From Vibrio chagasii (lineage in GTDB: Bacteria > Pseudomonadota > Gammaproteobacteria > Enterobacterales > Vibrionaceae), in contig NZ_MSCI01000002.1 in NCBI RefSeq assembly GCF_002954585.1, positions 722,089 to 786,088 of the forward strand: a stretch of 64,000 bases of DNA, given 5' to 3'. This document shows, one piece after another, positions 37,453 through 48,900 of the stretch. The notes under the pieces are model-generated. The model was not told the origin of the DNA. It did not search any database and saw only the letters and a list, made by a program, of their open reading frames with translations. The translations under genes were made by a program, and so were the position numbers. Every line of letters starts with the position of its first letter. Position 1 is the stretch's first letter.

Positions 37453-38628
37453 ATGTTAGAGTTACTGTTCTTACTTTTGCCGATTGCAGCCGCTTATGGT
37501 TGGTATATGGGTAATCGTAATGCTCAGCAAGAAAAACAAAAGCAATCACACCAGATCTCCCGTCAATACGTGACGGGTTTGAACCTATTACTGTCAGATC
37601 AATCTGACAAAGCGGTTGATCACTTCATAGAGCTGCTTCAAGTAGACAATGAAACCATCGATACTCACTTGGCCTTGGGCAATCTGTTCCGTTCAAGAGG
37701 TGAAGTCGACCGTGCTATTCGCATTCACCAAAATCTCATCTCCCGTTCAGGGCTTACTCTCGACCAGAAAAACCTCGCACTGCAACAATTAGCAAAAGAC
37801 TATATGGTCTCTGGCTTTCTTGATCGTGCTGAAAAAATCTTTGAGCAGTTGGTTGATGAGCCCGACCACAAAGAGGGTGCTCTGCAGCAGTTAGTTGCAA
37901 TTTACCAGCAAACTCGAGAGTGGAACAAAGCAATACATTACGGAAATATCCTAGTAAAGCTAGGTAAGAAGAAAATGAAGATGCGTGCTACGGTTGCGCA
38001 TTTTTGGTGTGAACTTGCAATGCAAGAACAAGCCGATGGTAATCGCTCTAAAGCACTAGCGCATTTTAAGAAGGCGTTATCTGAAGACCCTAAGTGTGTG
38101 CGTGCGAGCATCGCTTTGGGTAAATTCCACTTAGCGAATGAAGATTACCAAAAGACGATTGATTGTCTTGAGGCTGTTCTTGAGCAAGATATCGATTTTA
38201 TCAGTGAGGTGTTACCGACCCTTTCTGAGTGCTACCACAAACTTGGACACGAAGCTCAGTTAGTTGAATTCCTTAAAGCTTGTATCCAGAAGAAAGCTGG
38301 TGTGTCGGCTGAATTGATGCTGGCGCAGTTAGTCGCTCATCATGAAGATATTGGTTCTGCTCAAGAGTTACTGACTAAGCAACTCGTGAAAAACCCAACC
38401 ATGAAAGGTTTCTATCGATTGATCGATTACCACCTAGCAGAAGCAGAAGAAGGTCGAGCAAAAGAAAGCTTAACCACGCTACAATCTATGGTTGGTGAAC
38501 AGCTTAAGGTTAAGCCTCATTACCGTTGTCGTCAGTGTGGGTTCTCAACACACTCAATGTATTGGCACTGCCCTTCATGTAAAGGGTGGGGGACGATCAA
38601 GCCTATTCGTGGGCTAGATGGTGAATAG
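37453..38628 (+). CDS. lapB: LapB (YciM), regulator of LPS synthesis
   Basis: A 391-residue membrane-anchored protein. One N-terminal helix (MLELLFLLLPIAAAYGW) leads to about nine TPR repeats (50-345) and a C-terminal rubredoxin-type zinc site (C-x-x-C near 358-361 in RCRQCGF, and CPSCKGW near 372). LapB binds FtsH and helps it degrade LpxC, so it limits lipid A synthesis; YejM/PbgA counters it. ATG 37453 follows a TTG at 37450 and fits E. coli LapB (389). With msbA, lpxK and kdsB nearby, several LPS genes share this region. Confidence 0.96.
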   Translation: MLELLFLLLPIAAAYGWYMGNRNAQQEKQKQSHQISRQYVTGLNLLLSDQSDKAVDHFIELLQVDNETIDTHLALGNLFRSRGEVDRAIRIHQNLISRSGLTLDQKNLALQQLAKDYMVSGFLDRAEKIFEQLVDEPDHKEGALQQLVAIYQQTREWNKAIHYGNILVKLGKKKMKMRATVAHFWCELAMQEQADGNRSKALAHFKKALSEDPKCVRASIALGKFHLANEDYQKTIDCLEAVLEQDIDFISEVLPTLSECYHKLGHEAQLVEFLKACIQKKAGVSAELMLAQLVAHHEDIGSAQELLTKQLVKNPTMKGFYRLIDYHLAEAEEGRAKESLTTLQSMVGEQLKVKPHYRCRQCGFSTHSMYWHCPSCKGWGTIKPIRGLDGE

Positions 38629-38659
38629 ATTTGTGGTCATTCAAGACCAAATTATTAAT

Positions 38660-38682
38660 TGCAGCTTTCGGGCTGCATTTTT
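38660..38682 (+). terminator. Short terminator-like hairpin after lapB
   Basis: TGCAGC (38660-38665), TTTCGG loop, GCTGCA (38672-38677) and a T5 run. The stem is short, so some transcripts may read on into pyrF. Confidence 0.65.
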
Positions 38683-38753
38683 ATGACTGTTATATACCGC
38701 CTGCATAGGTGGGAAAATATTTTTTAAGAAAGTTAACTGCGTTAGGAGATGAA

Positions 38754-39449
38754 ATGAACGACCAAAAAATCATTGTAGCTTTGGATTATGACAACCAAGC
38801 AGATGCGTTAGCCTTTGTTGACCGTATTGATCCAGCATCTTGCCGCCTAAAAGTGGGTAAAGAGATGTTTACCCTGTTTGGTCCTGAATTTGTTCGTGAA
38901 TTACATAAACGTGGTTTCTCAGTATTCTTGGATCTTAAATTCCACGATATCCCGAACACATGTTCAAAAGCAGTACGCGCAGCCGCTGAGCTGGGTGTAT
39001 GGATGGTGAACGTGCACGCAAGTGGTGGCGAACGCATGATGACGGCTTCACGCGAAATCTTGGAACCTTATGGTAAAGATCGTCCATTACTGATTGGTGT
39101 AACAGTACTAACGAGCATGGAGCAATGGGACTTAGCTGGTATCGGTTTAGATCTTGAGCCACAACAGCAAGTAATGCGTTTGGCTTCTTTAACTAAAAAC
39201 TCAGGTCTTGACGGTGTCGTGTGTTCAGCACAAGAGGCTTCTTTATTGAAAGGTGCTCTTGGCCAGGAGTTCAAACTGGTGACTCCTGGCATTCGCCCTG
39301 TAGGTGCCGATGTTGGTGACCAGAAGCGCATCATGACGCCTTCTAAAGCGATTGAATCAGGTTCTGACTACCTAGTTATTGGTCGTCCAATTACTCAGGC
39401 TGTAGACCCTGCAGCTGTGCTTGCTGAAATTAACGGCACACTAGCTTAA
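38754..39449 (+). CDS. pyrF: Orotidine 5'-phosphate decarboxylase
   Basis: A 231-residue TIM-barrel enzyme for the last step of UMP synthesis, turning OMP into UMP. The catalytic signature [13 protein letters not shown] (D-x-K-x-x-D) is intact, and the phosphate end LVTPGIRP and YLVIGRPIT is present. ATG 38754 has TAGGAG upstream and gives the E. coli-like opening; an in-frame GTG at 38709 would add 15 residues. It is last in the lapA-lapB-pyrF run. Confidence 0.97.
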   Translation: MNDQKIIVALDYDNQADALAFVDRIDPASCRLKVGKEMFTLFGPEFVRELHKRGFSVFLDLKFHDIPNTCSKAVRAAAELGVWMVNVHASGGERMMTASREILEPYGKDRPLLIGVTVLTSMEQWDLAGIGLDLEPQQQVMRLASLTKNSGLDGVVCSAQEASLLKGALGQEFKLVTPGIRPVGADVGDQKRIMTPSKAIESGSDYLVIGRPITQAVDPAAVLAEINGTLA

Positions 39450-39478
39450 CTTTCTCTTATAGCTAGCGTGAAACAAAT

Positions 39479-39508
39479 AAAAAGGCCAGCAATTAGCTGG
39501 CCTTCTTT
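39479..39508. terminator. Two-way terminator between pyrF and miaE
   Basis: AAAGGCCAGC (39481-39490), AATTA loop, GCTGGCCTT, then CTTTG; A-rich on the left side, so it can serve both converging genes. Confidence 0.78.
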
Positions 39509-39538
39509 GTTTGGGTTGGAGCGTACTTTCTTAGCGGA

Positions 39539-40294
39539 TTATACTGGTGCGCCACTATGGAATTTAAAGTCGCTGTCGTCTGAGGTAATCAGATCTGCTT
39601 CCACTTGAGCGAAATGGGCAATACGCTCTGAGATATCTTTGCCAGCGATTTGCTCGGCCAACTCAAGGTAATCTTGGTAGTGACGAGCCTCTGAACGAAG
39701 TAGAGATACGTAAAACTTCTCCATGTCTTCTTCTAAGAAAGGCGCTAATTTAGCAAAACGCTCACAAGAACGTGCTTCGATAAAGGCACCGATGATCAGT
39801 TTGTCGACTAGAGCATCTGGTTCGTATGTTTTTACTTGTTTGATTAGCCCTTTAGCGTAACGACCTGCTTCAATTGGTTGGTAAGTCACGCCTTTCTTCT
39901 CCATCAGTTCCATTACTTGATAGAAATGGTGGAGTTCTTCTTTAATCAACAACACCATCTTATCGATAAGGTCAGCGCCGTAATTACAGCCTTCTTTTGC
40001 TGTGATCTGTTTTGAAACGTTGCTCTTGCCACGAAGTGACTCTAAATCACCGATGCGACGGTAGGCAAATTGCTCGTATGGCAGGATCCATTCATTCAGT
40101 TGTTTAGCGCTTTCTTTATCTACCGCGTATTTACGGATAAGGAATAAAGCGCTTTGCGCTGCTTTAAGTTCACACAGCATGTGATCGCGCAAAATGATGT
40201 GAAGGTTTTCAGGCTTTTTGGCTTCATCGATCCATGAATCTGGCGTTTCAGCTTTTAGAAAAGAGTGGATTGGAGCGAGTAGTTCTTGATACAT
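39539..40294 (-). CDS. miaE: MiaE, tRNA ms2io6A hydroxylase
   Basis: A 251-residue non-haem di-iron monooxygenase that hydroxylates the isopentenyl group of ms2i6A at tRNA position 37, using O2. Ferritin-like helices carry the metal ligands: CELKAAQ, KEELHHF, EARSCERF and EARHYQDY. The opening MYQELLAPIHSFL matches the Salmonella enzyme, so ATG at 40292-40294 is chosen; a GTG 13 codons upstream (40331-40333) has a better GGGAGA and cannot be excluded. Because it needs O2, this modification can report on oxygen supply. Confidence 0.93.
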   Translation of the reverse strand: MYQELLAPIHSFLKAETPDSWIDEAKKPENLHIILRDHMLCELKAAQSALFLIRKYAVDKESAKQLNEWILPYEQFAYRRIGDLESLRGKSNVSKQITAKEGCNYGADLIDKMVLLIKEELHHFYQVMELMEKKGVTYQPIEAGRYAKGLIKQVKTYEPDALVDKLIIGAFIEARSCERFAKLAPFLEEDMEKFYVSLLRSEARHYQDYLELAEQIAGKDISERIAHFAQVEADLITSDDSDFKFHSGAPV

Positions 40295-40380
40295 GGTCGG
40301 AGCAGGTTTGTTGATAATGCGGGAGTTTATCACAGCTAATCAGATCTCCCTATATCGAGAAAGGAAATTCGTTGGCGATA

Positions 40381-40414
40381 AAAAAGGCCACCTTAGATAT
40401 CTAAAGGTGGCCTT
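40381..40414 (-). terminator. Rho-independent terminator of the 40.4-41.2 kb gene
   Basis: AAGGCCACC (40384-40392) pairs with GGTGGCCTT (40406-40414); the inner TTAGA/TCTAA extends it with one bulge. On the minus strand it is followed by TTTTT. Confidence 0.85.
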
Positions 40415-40439
40415 CTCAATCGTTTGAATTAAGCAGCAG

Positions 40440-41207
40440 TTACCACTTTTTCTTCTGACCGAATAGCGCGTCCATATCGTCTTCGCGCTCTTTTGATTCC
40501 ATCTGCTGTAAATCGTGTGCGTTTTTGTCTTGGCGTTTTTGGTCAAGGTCATTCAGCATCTGCTGAAGCTTTTCTTTTGCTCTCATTGAGTATGCGTCAT
40601 TCTTGGTTGCTAATGCATCAATACCTTTACGAAGCAGTTGAATAGCGGTACCTGGTTGACCGCGTGAAATTGAATCGTTGGCACGTTTAATCACGTTCTC
40701 AATGTTGATTCGAATCTGAATAGTCTCTAAACGTGCGTTTTCTACCACGTAAGCTTGGGTTTCAAAGCGGCCTTTGTTGTGCTCGTTGCGAACCGTATCG
40801 CGCAGGCGCTTAACCAGTTTGAGCATCATGATTGCTTGTTTATCGCTGCTTGGAACTCTAAAGACCGTGCTTTCGCCACCTTGGTAGTTCTCTTTAAGCT
40901 GAGTGATTTGCTGTTTTACGCTTTCAATACGCTGGGCAAGCTGCTTATTTTTTGGGTCGAGCTGATACATGTTCTCTAATGCATCGAGAATTCGATTATT
41001 TAAGCACACAAGAAGATCTTGGCTAAACGGCATGTGGTGCGCGTTGCCAATCAGCTCTTCGGTTCCATCAATAATGGTTAAATAACGAGAAGCTTCCTGT
41101 TTCTTCGCTGTTTCTACCTTAACTTTGTACTGAAGCATGATGTTGTAACCTAATACCAACACCAAAAGAATCGCGACTAAGGCAATAATTAAACCAGGGT
41201 TATTCAT
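40440..41207 (-). CDS. Membrane-anchored coiled-coil protein of unknown function
   Basis: A 255-residue protein with one N-terminal membrane helix (about 6-27, LIIALVAILLVLVLGYNIML) and a long helical, charged cytoplasmic part. I cannot assign a tested family. Helices around 80-110 (NKQLAQRIESVKQQITQLKE) and 205-245 (MRAKEKLQQMLNDLDQKRQD) look like coiled coils, and the middle (IENVIKRANDSISRGQPGTAIQLLRKGI) resembles a TPR-like hairpin. The C-terminus is acidic then basic (DDMDALFGQKKKW). No catalytic motif is seen. It shares its upstream region with cysB and ends at its own terminator. Confidence 0.75.
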   Translation of the reverse strand: MNNPGLIIALVAILLVLVLGYNIMLQYKVKVETAKKQEASRYLTIIDGTEELIGNAHHMPFSQDLLVCLNNRILDALENMYQLDPKNKQLAQRIESVKQQITQLKENYQGGESTVFRVPSSDKQAIMMLKLVKRLRDTVRNEHNKGRFETQAYVVENARLETIQIRINIENVIKRANDSISRGQPGTAIQLLRKGIDALATKNDAYSMRAKEKLQQMLNDLDQKRQDKNAHDLQQMESKEREDDMDALFGQKKKW

Positions 41208-42503
<1,296 letters not shown>

Positions 42504-42531
42504 TCACAACATACAAAACTAGATTCTTAAT

Positions 42532-42556
42532 CGGCCTGTATTTACAGGCCGTTTTT
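42532..42556 (+). terminator. Rho-independent terminator after cysB
   Basis: CGGCCTGT (42532-42539), ATTT loop, ACAGGCCG (42544-42551), T5. Confidence 0.88.
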
Positions 42557-42652
42557 CTTTTTGGCATTTAGCGTTCACCTTTCGTTCTCTTTACCTCGAG
42601 CCTTTTCATTTACGCCGGTTACCCCTACAATCCACGCACCTTAGGGGGAAGC

Positions 42653-43855
42653 ATGCATTCACGATTTAAAATACTCGACTCATTTTTGCTTGAGCACCAA
42701 GTTTATTGGCGTTCTGAGCCTTTTCACCTATGCCAAACACAGCAGCAGCCATGGCAAGACATTAACTCGCCGCTTGTTGACTGGCTAAATAGCTTAACGA
42801 CTGAAAATATTCAGACGCTAAAAGAGCAGCCTGATTTGTTGATTACTGAGCTCGGTCGTTTTCTGCCACAGCTTGCGCAGGCTCACCAAAGTACTCAATT
42901 TACTAATACAGATCTCAAAGGTCTTCAGCTTCCTAGAGGGACTGAAGACGGCATTCCTGGAAGAAAGTTGCAGCAAATCGTATCTATGGGTGAAGCGGCG
43001 CTTGAGCATCACCACGGTGAAGAATGGTTGGAGTGGTGTTCTGGTAAAGGGTTCCTAGGACGAATTTTGTCTCAGCAATCGAGCCAAAAGGTGACCAGTT
43101 TTGAATGGCAACAATCATTGTGTGAAAGTGGCCAAAAAATTGCGGATGCACAACGTCTAGAAATGACCTTTGTGCAAGGTGATGCGTTTTCTGAAAGGGC
43201 AGACGAGGTATTTAATCCAAATCAACATGCGGTCGCACTACATGCCTGTGGTGATCTTCATGTCGGGTTAGTTAAAAAGTCCGTGTCGCATGGGCTTCCT
43301 GCGGTGACTATATCTCCTTGTTGTTATCACCTTATTCGTGACGAAAACTACCAACCGATGTCATCAGTGGCAAAGGCCTCTGCTTTAACATTGAGCAAGA
43401 GTGATTTACGAATCCCACTGCAAGAAACCGTCACTGGTGGCGAGAGGGTTAAACGTCATCGTCAATTGGAGATGAGCTATCGCCTAGGCTTCAGCCAGTT
43501 ACTTAAGGCTGAGGTGGGAATTGATGAATACATTCCTGTGCCGAGTATCAAAAAATCAGAGCTAGCTGAAGGGTTTGAGTCGTTCTGCCGTTGGGCTTGT
43601 GAAGTGAAGGAATTGTCGCTTGGTTCTAATGTCGATTTTGACTCTTATCTAGTGCAAGGCGAAGCACTTTTCTGGGAGATGGAAAAGTTAAGCCTAGTTC
43701 AGCAGGTTTTCAGACGCCCATTAGAGATATGGCTCGCATTAGACCGAGCAATTTACTTAAACGAACAAGGCTATGAAGCAACCATAGAAGAGTTTTGCGA
43801 ACGTAGCGTCACCCCCAGAAACCTGTTGATTCATGGTGTTAAGAGCGACCGATAA
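42653..43855 (+). CDS. SAM-dependent methyltransferase of unassigned target
   Basis: A 400-residue protein with a class I methyltransferase core in its middle. GEEWLEWCSGKGFLGRIL (near 121-138) is motif I with the G-x-G loop, VTSFEWQQSLCESG the next strand, then LHACGDLH (near 195-202) and SPCCYHLI (near 221-228), a pattern that recalls the METTL25/RRNAD1/GSTCD branch (Methyltransf_32). This class has no proven target in bacteria that I know of. The N-terminal 110 residues and C-terminal 120 residues (EYIPVPSIKKSEL, EVKELSLG) are outside the core and may hold the substrate. ATG 42653 has TTAGGGGG upstream. It stands alone between cysB and ald. Confidence 0.75.
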   Translation: MHSRFKILDSFLLEHQVYWRSEPFHLCQTQQQPWQDINSPLVDWLNSLTTENIQTLKEQPDLLITELGRFLPQLAQAHQSTQFTNTDLKGLQLPRGTEDGIPGRKLQQIVSMGEAALEHHHGEEWLEWCSGKGFLGRILSQQSSQKVTSFEWQQSLCESGQKIADAQRLEMTFVQGDAFSERADEVFNPNQHAVALHACGDLHVGLVKKSVSHGLPAVTISPCCYHLIRDENYQPMSSVAKASALTLSKSDLRIPLQETVTGGERVKRHRQLEMSYRLGFSQLLKAEVGIDEYIPVPSIKKSELAEGFESFCRWACEVKELSLGSNVDFDSYLVQGEALFWEMEKLSLVQQVFRRPLEIWLALDRAIYLNEQGYEATIEEFCERSVTPRNLLIHGVKSDR

Positions 43856-43915
43856 ACGGTGCGGCTACTAGAAAGTGTGCTTCTCACAGTTTTCGAATAT
43901 GAGTGTTACAGAGAC

Positions 43916-43951
43916 AAAAAAGCCAGTTCGACATAATCGGACTGGCTTTTT
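43916..43951. terminator. Two-way terminator between the methyltransferase and ald
   Basis: AAAAAGCCAGT (43916-43926) and ACTGGCTTTTT (43941-43951), with partly paired inner bases; works in both directions. Confidence 0.85.
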
Positions 43952-44015
43952 CATGTGTATGATTCAACTGAGCGCCTCAACGAGAAAATTTGACGCTCAG
44001 TGAGTCATGACATCA

Positions 44016-45140
44016 TTAGTTGAACATCGCGATAGCTTCAGCTGGATCTACGTATTCTAGGTCAAAGCTCTCTGCAACTTCTTTACAAGTCACTTTACCG
44101 TGAATCACGTTAAGACCCTCTAGGAAGCCTTTGTCTGATAGAAGTGCTTCGCGGTAACCTTTGTTCGCTAGCTTAACAATGTAAGGAAGTGTTGCATTGT
44201 TTAGTGCGTAAGTAGAAGTGCGAGCAACAGCACCAGGCATGTTTGCAACACAGTAGTGAACCACGTCATCAACGATGTAAGTTGGTTCTGCGTGAGTTGT
44301 CGCGTGAGACGTTTCGAAACAACCACCTTGGTCGATTGCAACGTCAACAACTGCTGAACCTGGTTTCATCTTAGCGATGTGCTCTTTTGTAACCAGTTTA
44401 GGCGCTGCTGCACCTGGGATCAGTACTGCACCAATCACTAGGTCTGCTTCTAGAACATGTTTCTCGATAGCGTCTTCAGTAGAATAAACCACTTTTGCGC
44501 GACCTTGGAACTCTTCGTCAAGGCGACGAAGTGTGTCTACGTTACGGTCAAGAATCGTTACGTCAGCGCGAAGGCCAACAGCCATACGTGCTGCGTTAGC
44601 ACCTACAACACCGCCGCCAACAACAACAACTTTCGCAGGTTCAACACCTGGAACGCCGCCTAGAAGAAGACCACAACCACCGTTAGATTTCTCTAAAGTT
44701 TGTGCACCTGCTTGAATAGACATGCGACCAGCTACTTCAGACATTGGTGCTAATAGTGGCAAGCGACCCATATTATCTGTTACAGTCTCATAGGCTACGC
44801 AGACAGCTTTGCTCTTGATAAGCTCTTCAGTTTGTGGAAAATCTGGTGCAAGGTGTAAATAAGTAAATAATATTTGCCCTTCGCGAAGCATAGCTCGCTC
44901 GACAGCTTGAGGTTCTTTAACCTTTACAATCATCTCTGCTTTCGCGAAAACGTCAGCAGCAGTAGGAAGAATGGATGCGCCTACAGCGATGTAATCATCG
45001 TCTGAAAAACCGATACCAGTACCGGCATTGGTTTCAACAAAAACTTGGTGGCCGTGTGAGATTAGTTCTCTCACGCTAGCTGGGGTCATACCAACGCGGT
45101 ATTCGTGGTTTTTGATTTCCTTAGGTACGCCAATGATCAT
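44016..45140 (-). CDS. ald: Alanine dehydrogenase
   Basis: A 374-residue NAD-dependent enzyme that deaminates L-alanine to pyruvate and ammonia, or runs in reverse. The opening [17 protein letters not shown] includes Arg15 of the pyruvate site, MIVKVKEPQ holds the catalytic Lys near 75, TYLHLAPD the catalytic His near 96, and [17 protein letters not shown] the NAD fold near 170-186. AGGAGTC precedes the ATG. It is divergent from lrp with 156 bp between them; in several bacteria an Lrp-type protein controls ald, so control by the neighbouring Lrp is likely but inferred. Confidence 0.96.
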   Translation of the reverse strand: MIIGVPKEIKNHEYRVGMTPASVRELISHGHQVFVETNAGTGIGFSDDDYIAVGASILPTAADVFAKAEMIVKVKEPQAVERAMLREGQILFTYLHLAPDFPQTEELIKSKAVCVAYETVTDNMGRLPLLAPMSEVAGRMSIQAGAQTLEKSNGGCGLLLGGVPGVEPAKVVVVGGGVVGANAARMAVGLRADVTILDRNVDTLRRLDEEFQGRAKVVYSTEDAIEKHVLEADLVIGAVLIPGAAAPKLVTKEHIAKMKPGSAVVDVAIDQGGCFETSHATTHAEPTYIVDDVVHYCVANMPGAVARTSTYALNNATLPYIVKLANKGYREALLSDKGFLEGLNVIHGKVTCKEVAESFDLEYVDPAEAIAMFN

Positions 45141-45200
45141 CCTGACTCCTCATTTTATTTTGGTTGTTTTATCTATGTGTAGGGTAATTCTGTCGAATTA

Positions 45201-45217
45201 ATATCTAGTATAGATAT
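45201..45217. promoter_or_regulatory. Palindrome in the ald-lrp gap, possible regulator site
   Basis: ATATCTA-GTA-TAGATAT is a perfect 7-bp inverted repeat in an AT-rich stretch between the divergent genes. Lrp binds AT-rich degenerate sites, so this could be an Lrp or other operator. It could also include a -10 box for either gene (TAGATA, TATAGA). Confidence 0.35.
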
Positions 45218-45296
45218 GTTCAGATAAAATTTGATACTGAATATTAAAAAGTTGTAGTATATTTTTTTGCAAGGAAGTAATAAGGTGGAATAAAAA

Positions 45297-45791
45297 ATGG
45301 CAGACAATTATAAGAAGCCGTCCAAGGAACTAGATCGTATTGACCGCAACATTCTTAATGAGTTGCAAAAAGACGGTCGTATCTCGAACGTTGAACTCTC
45401 AAAACGAGTAGGACTTTCTCCGACTCCGTGTCTTGAACGTGTTCGTCGTTTAGAACGTCAAGGTTACATTACTGGGTACACAGCGTTGCTGAACCCACAG
45501 TACCTTGATGCTTCACTTTTGGTGTTTGTTGAAATCACATTGAACCGCGGTGCGCCAGATGTGTTCGAACAATTCAACACCGCTGTGCAGAAACTGGATG
45601 ACATCCAAGAGTGTCATTTAGTGTCAGGTGACTTTGACTATCTTCTAAAAACACGTGTATCTGATATGGGTGCTTACCGTAAGCTACTGGGTGACACGTT
45701 ACTCCGTCTACCGGGCGTAAACGACACTCGAACTTACGTGGTAATGGAAGAAGTGAAACAGACCAATCAACTTGTGATTAAAACTCGTTAG
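45297..45791 (+). CDS. lrp: Lrp, leucine-responsive global regulator
   Basis: A 164-residue regulator, the same length as E. coli Lrp and nearly identical in the helix-turn-helix (LDRIDRNILNELQKDGRISN; LSPTPCLERVRRLERQGYI). The C-terminal RAM (ACT-like) domain binds leucine, alanine and related amino acids and controls the octamer/hexadecamer state. It governs amino acid uptake, synthesis and breakdown across the genome. AAGGTGG precedes the ATG. Next comes ftsK-lolA-rarA-serS, as in E. coli. It is divergent from ald. Confidence 0.97.
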   Translation: MADNYKKPSKELDRIDRNILNELQKDGRISNVELSKRVGLSPTPCLERVRRLERQGYITGYTALLNPQYLDASLLVFVEITLNRGAPDVFEQFNTAVQKLDDIQECHLVSGDFDYLLKTRVSDMGAYRKLLGDTLLRLPGVNDTRTYVVMEEVKQTNQLVIKTR

Positions 45792-45809
45792 TCATAATTG
45801 GTGAAATGA

Positions 45810-45840
45810 AAGAAAGCGGACATTTGTTCCGCTTTCTTGC
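45810..45840 (+). terminator. Rho-independent terminator after lrp
   Basis: AAGAAAGCGGA (45810-45820), CATTTGT loop, TCCGCTTTCTT (45828-45838). Confidence 0.78.
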
Positions 45841-45954
45841 TTTCTGGAATTGGGTTTTTTGGTTTGATATGGTTAAATCAACAGTAGTTTCATTGAAACG
45901 GGCGGCCTGTGCCGCTCGCTATGTTTTTATCCCGTTTAATTATTAAGTTGGTTT

Positions 45955-48900
45955 ATGTTCAAGCAGAGCAGTAATAAAGTAGAAACAATCATGAAAACGA
46001 GTGAAGAGCCCCAGTCTTCTCGTTTGAATGGTTCTCAACGCCTTAAAGAGTGCAGCCTGATATTGGGTGTTCTTTTCTCTATTCTACTTGCCGTTGCGTT
46101 ATTAACCTTTAGCCCAGCCGATCCTTCATGGTCGCAAACCGCGTGGGGTGGTGACATTCAAAACGCAGGTGGCTATCTAGGTGCATGGCTAGCAGATACG
46201 CTTTTCTTTGTGTTTGGCTCTCTGGCTTATCCACTGCCTATCTTAGTGACTGTTGCAGCTTGGGTCTTATTCCGTAAGCGTAATGAAGACGAACAGATCG
46301 ATTTTATGTTGTGGGGCACCCGTTTACTCGGCTTAACGGTACTTATCCTGACCAGCTGTGGTTTGGCAGACATTAACTTCGATGATATCTGGTACTTCTC
46401 GTCAGGCGGCGTGGTTGGCGACGTTTTAACAAGCCTTGCACTGCCAACGCTGAATATTCTGGGTAGTACGCTTGTGCTTCTTTTCCTTTGGGGTGCAGGC
46501 TTTACGCTTTTAACCGGTATCTCTTGGTTGAGAATTGTGGAATGGCTAGGTGAAGGTGCGATTAAGCTCTTTACTTCAGCGGTCAATAAAGCACGTGGTC
46601 AAGACCAAGAATTGCTTGAGCCAGAATTGAAAGAGTCGGCAGACCGGGATCCTCTACAAGAGAGCCGTCAGCAGCCAATCTACAATGAAGATGTTATTGA
46701 AGAGTCTAGTGCGGCATCGGAAGTTCTCGATCCTGCAATGAGCTTCTCAGCGACCAATGAACCTTCTGATACTGCTCATAGAGTATCTGGTGAAGGCGCA
46801 GAAGAAAAACGTCATTACAATATTCATATGCCTGCGGAAGCGCCGGCTAAGCTGCAGGCCCCGGTTTCTCGAGAGCCCGTTTCTCGAGTGACTCAACCCG
46901 TTGTTGCTCCTCAGCCAGAAAAACCAATTTCTGCCGCCCCTGTTTATCAAGCGCCACAAGAGCCATTGGAAGAGGGCGTCGAGCGTTCTAAGCAGTTGAA
47001 TGCGACGATAGAGCAGCTAGAAAGTGCTGCAATGTATGAAGATGATCTTGCAGAACAAGATCAGACAGATGCACATGAATCTCAAGCTGCTTACCAGCAA
47101 TACATGCAGCAAGAACAGGAATCAGTTAGTGCTGCTGAGCCTATCGTGGAAGAGAGCGTAGAAACAGCTCGTGATGAACAATATGTACAACCAGAGATTG
47201 AAAATGAAGCTCAAGCGTCTTCAGAATTTGATGCTGACGACGTTCAACCTGAGTCTTTGTATGCCTCACCTATAGGTGAACCAGAAGCTGATACTCAAGA
47301 TGATTTCTCAGCGCACAGTGCACCATTTGATGTGCCTGAAGAGCAAGGATACGAGCAGCCTTCTGAATTTGATTCTGAAACAGTAGAGAGTGATATCGAA
47401 GAACAACCTGAATCATTCTCTTATCAGCAAGAGCAAACAGCGCAACCTGCCGGTGCGGATGAAGAGCAGGCGATTGACCTTCCTTGGGAAGAAGTAACGG
47501 AAGATGAAGATCTGAATCAGGATAAAGACGTTGCGGCCTTCCAGAATATTGTTTCTGAAGCTCAAGCGAATATGGCAGCTGCACAAAACCCATTCTTGGT
47601 TCAGCAGGAAGTTAACTTGCCGAAACCGGCAGAGCCGCTACCGACACTGGATCTATTGTTCCACCCAGAGAAGCGTGAAACATTCATCGACCGCGATGCA
47701 CTAGAAGCGATCGCTCGTTTGGTTGAATCCAAGCTAGCTGACTACAAGATTAAAGCGGATGTTGTTGATATCTTCCCTGGTCCAGTAATTACACGCTTCG
47801 AGTTAGATTTGGCTCCAGGTGTGAAAGTAAGCCGTATTTCTGGCCTTTCTATGGACTTGGCTCGTTCATTGTCTGCATTAGCAGTGCGTGTTGTTGAAGT
47901 AATCCCGGGTAAACCTTATGTCGGCTTAGAGCTGCCAAACATGAGTCGTCAAACCGTATTCTTCTCAGACGTAGTGAGCAGCGAGCAGTTCCAAGAAGCG
48001 AAGTCGCCAACGACGGTGGTATTAGGACAAGACATTGCAGGTGAGGCTGTGATTGCAGACCTAGCTAAGATGCCACACGTTCTGGTTGCTGGTACTACAG
48101 GTTCTGGTAAATCGGTGGGTGTGAACGTAATGATCTTGAGTATGCTGTATAAGGCATCGCCTGAAGACGTTCGCTTCATCATGATTGACCCGAAAATGCT
48201 TGAGCTTTCTGTATATGAGGGTATTCCTCATCTACTAACTGAAGTGGTTACCGACATGAAAGATGCGTCGAATGCGCTTCGCTGGTGTGTTGGTGAAATG
48301 GAACGTCGTTATAAGCTGATGTCAGCGTTGGGCGTACGTAACATTAAAGGCTACAACGACAAGCTTAAGATGGCTGCCGATGCAGGTCACCCAATCCACG
48401 ATCCATTGTGGAAACCGGGTGATAGCATGGACCCAGAAGCGCCATTGCTCGAGAAGCTGCCATACATTGTGGTTATCGTCGATGAATTTGCTGACTTAAT
48501 CATGGTAGTGGGTAAGAAAGTAGAAGAACTGATTGCCCGCTTGGCACAAAAAGCGCGTGCAGCTGGTGTTCACTTGATTCTTGCAACTCAGCGCCCATCT
48601 GTAGATGTGATTACAGGTCTGATTAAAGCCAACATTCCAACGCGTGTTGCCTTTACCGTATCAACTAAGACTGACTCTCGAACGATTCTTGACCAAGGTG
48701 GTGCAGAATCGCTGCTTGGTATGGGTGATATGCTTTACTTACCGCCAGGTTCTAGCCATACAATCCGTGTTCATGGTGCGTTTGCATCGGATGATGATGT
48801 ACACGCAGTGGTAAACAACTGGAAAGCACGTGGTAAACCAAACTACATAGATGAAATCACCAATGGTGAGCAAACGCCTGAAACCTTGCTTCCGGGTGAG

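Noticed and set aside
46227-47593. Minus-strand frames of up to 119 codons inside ftsK
   Set aside because: They mirror the ftsK membrane and linker regions; no ribosome site or known motif.
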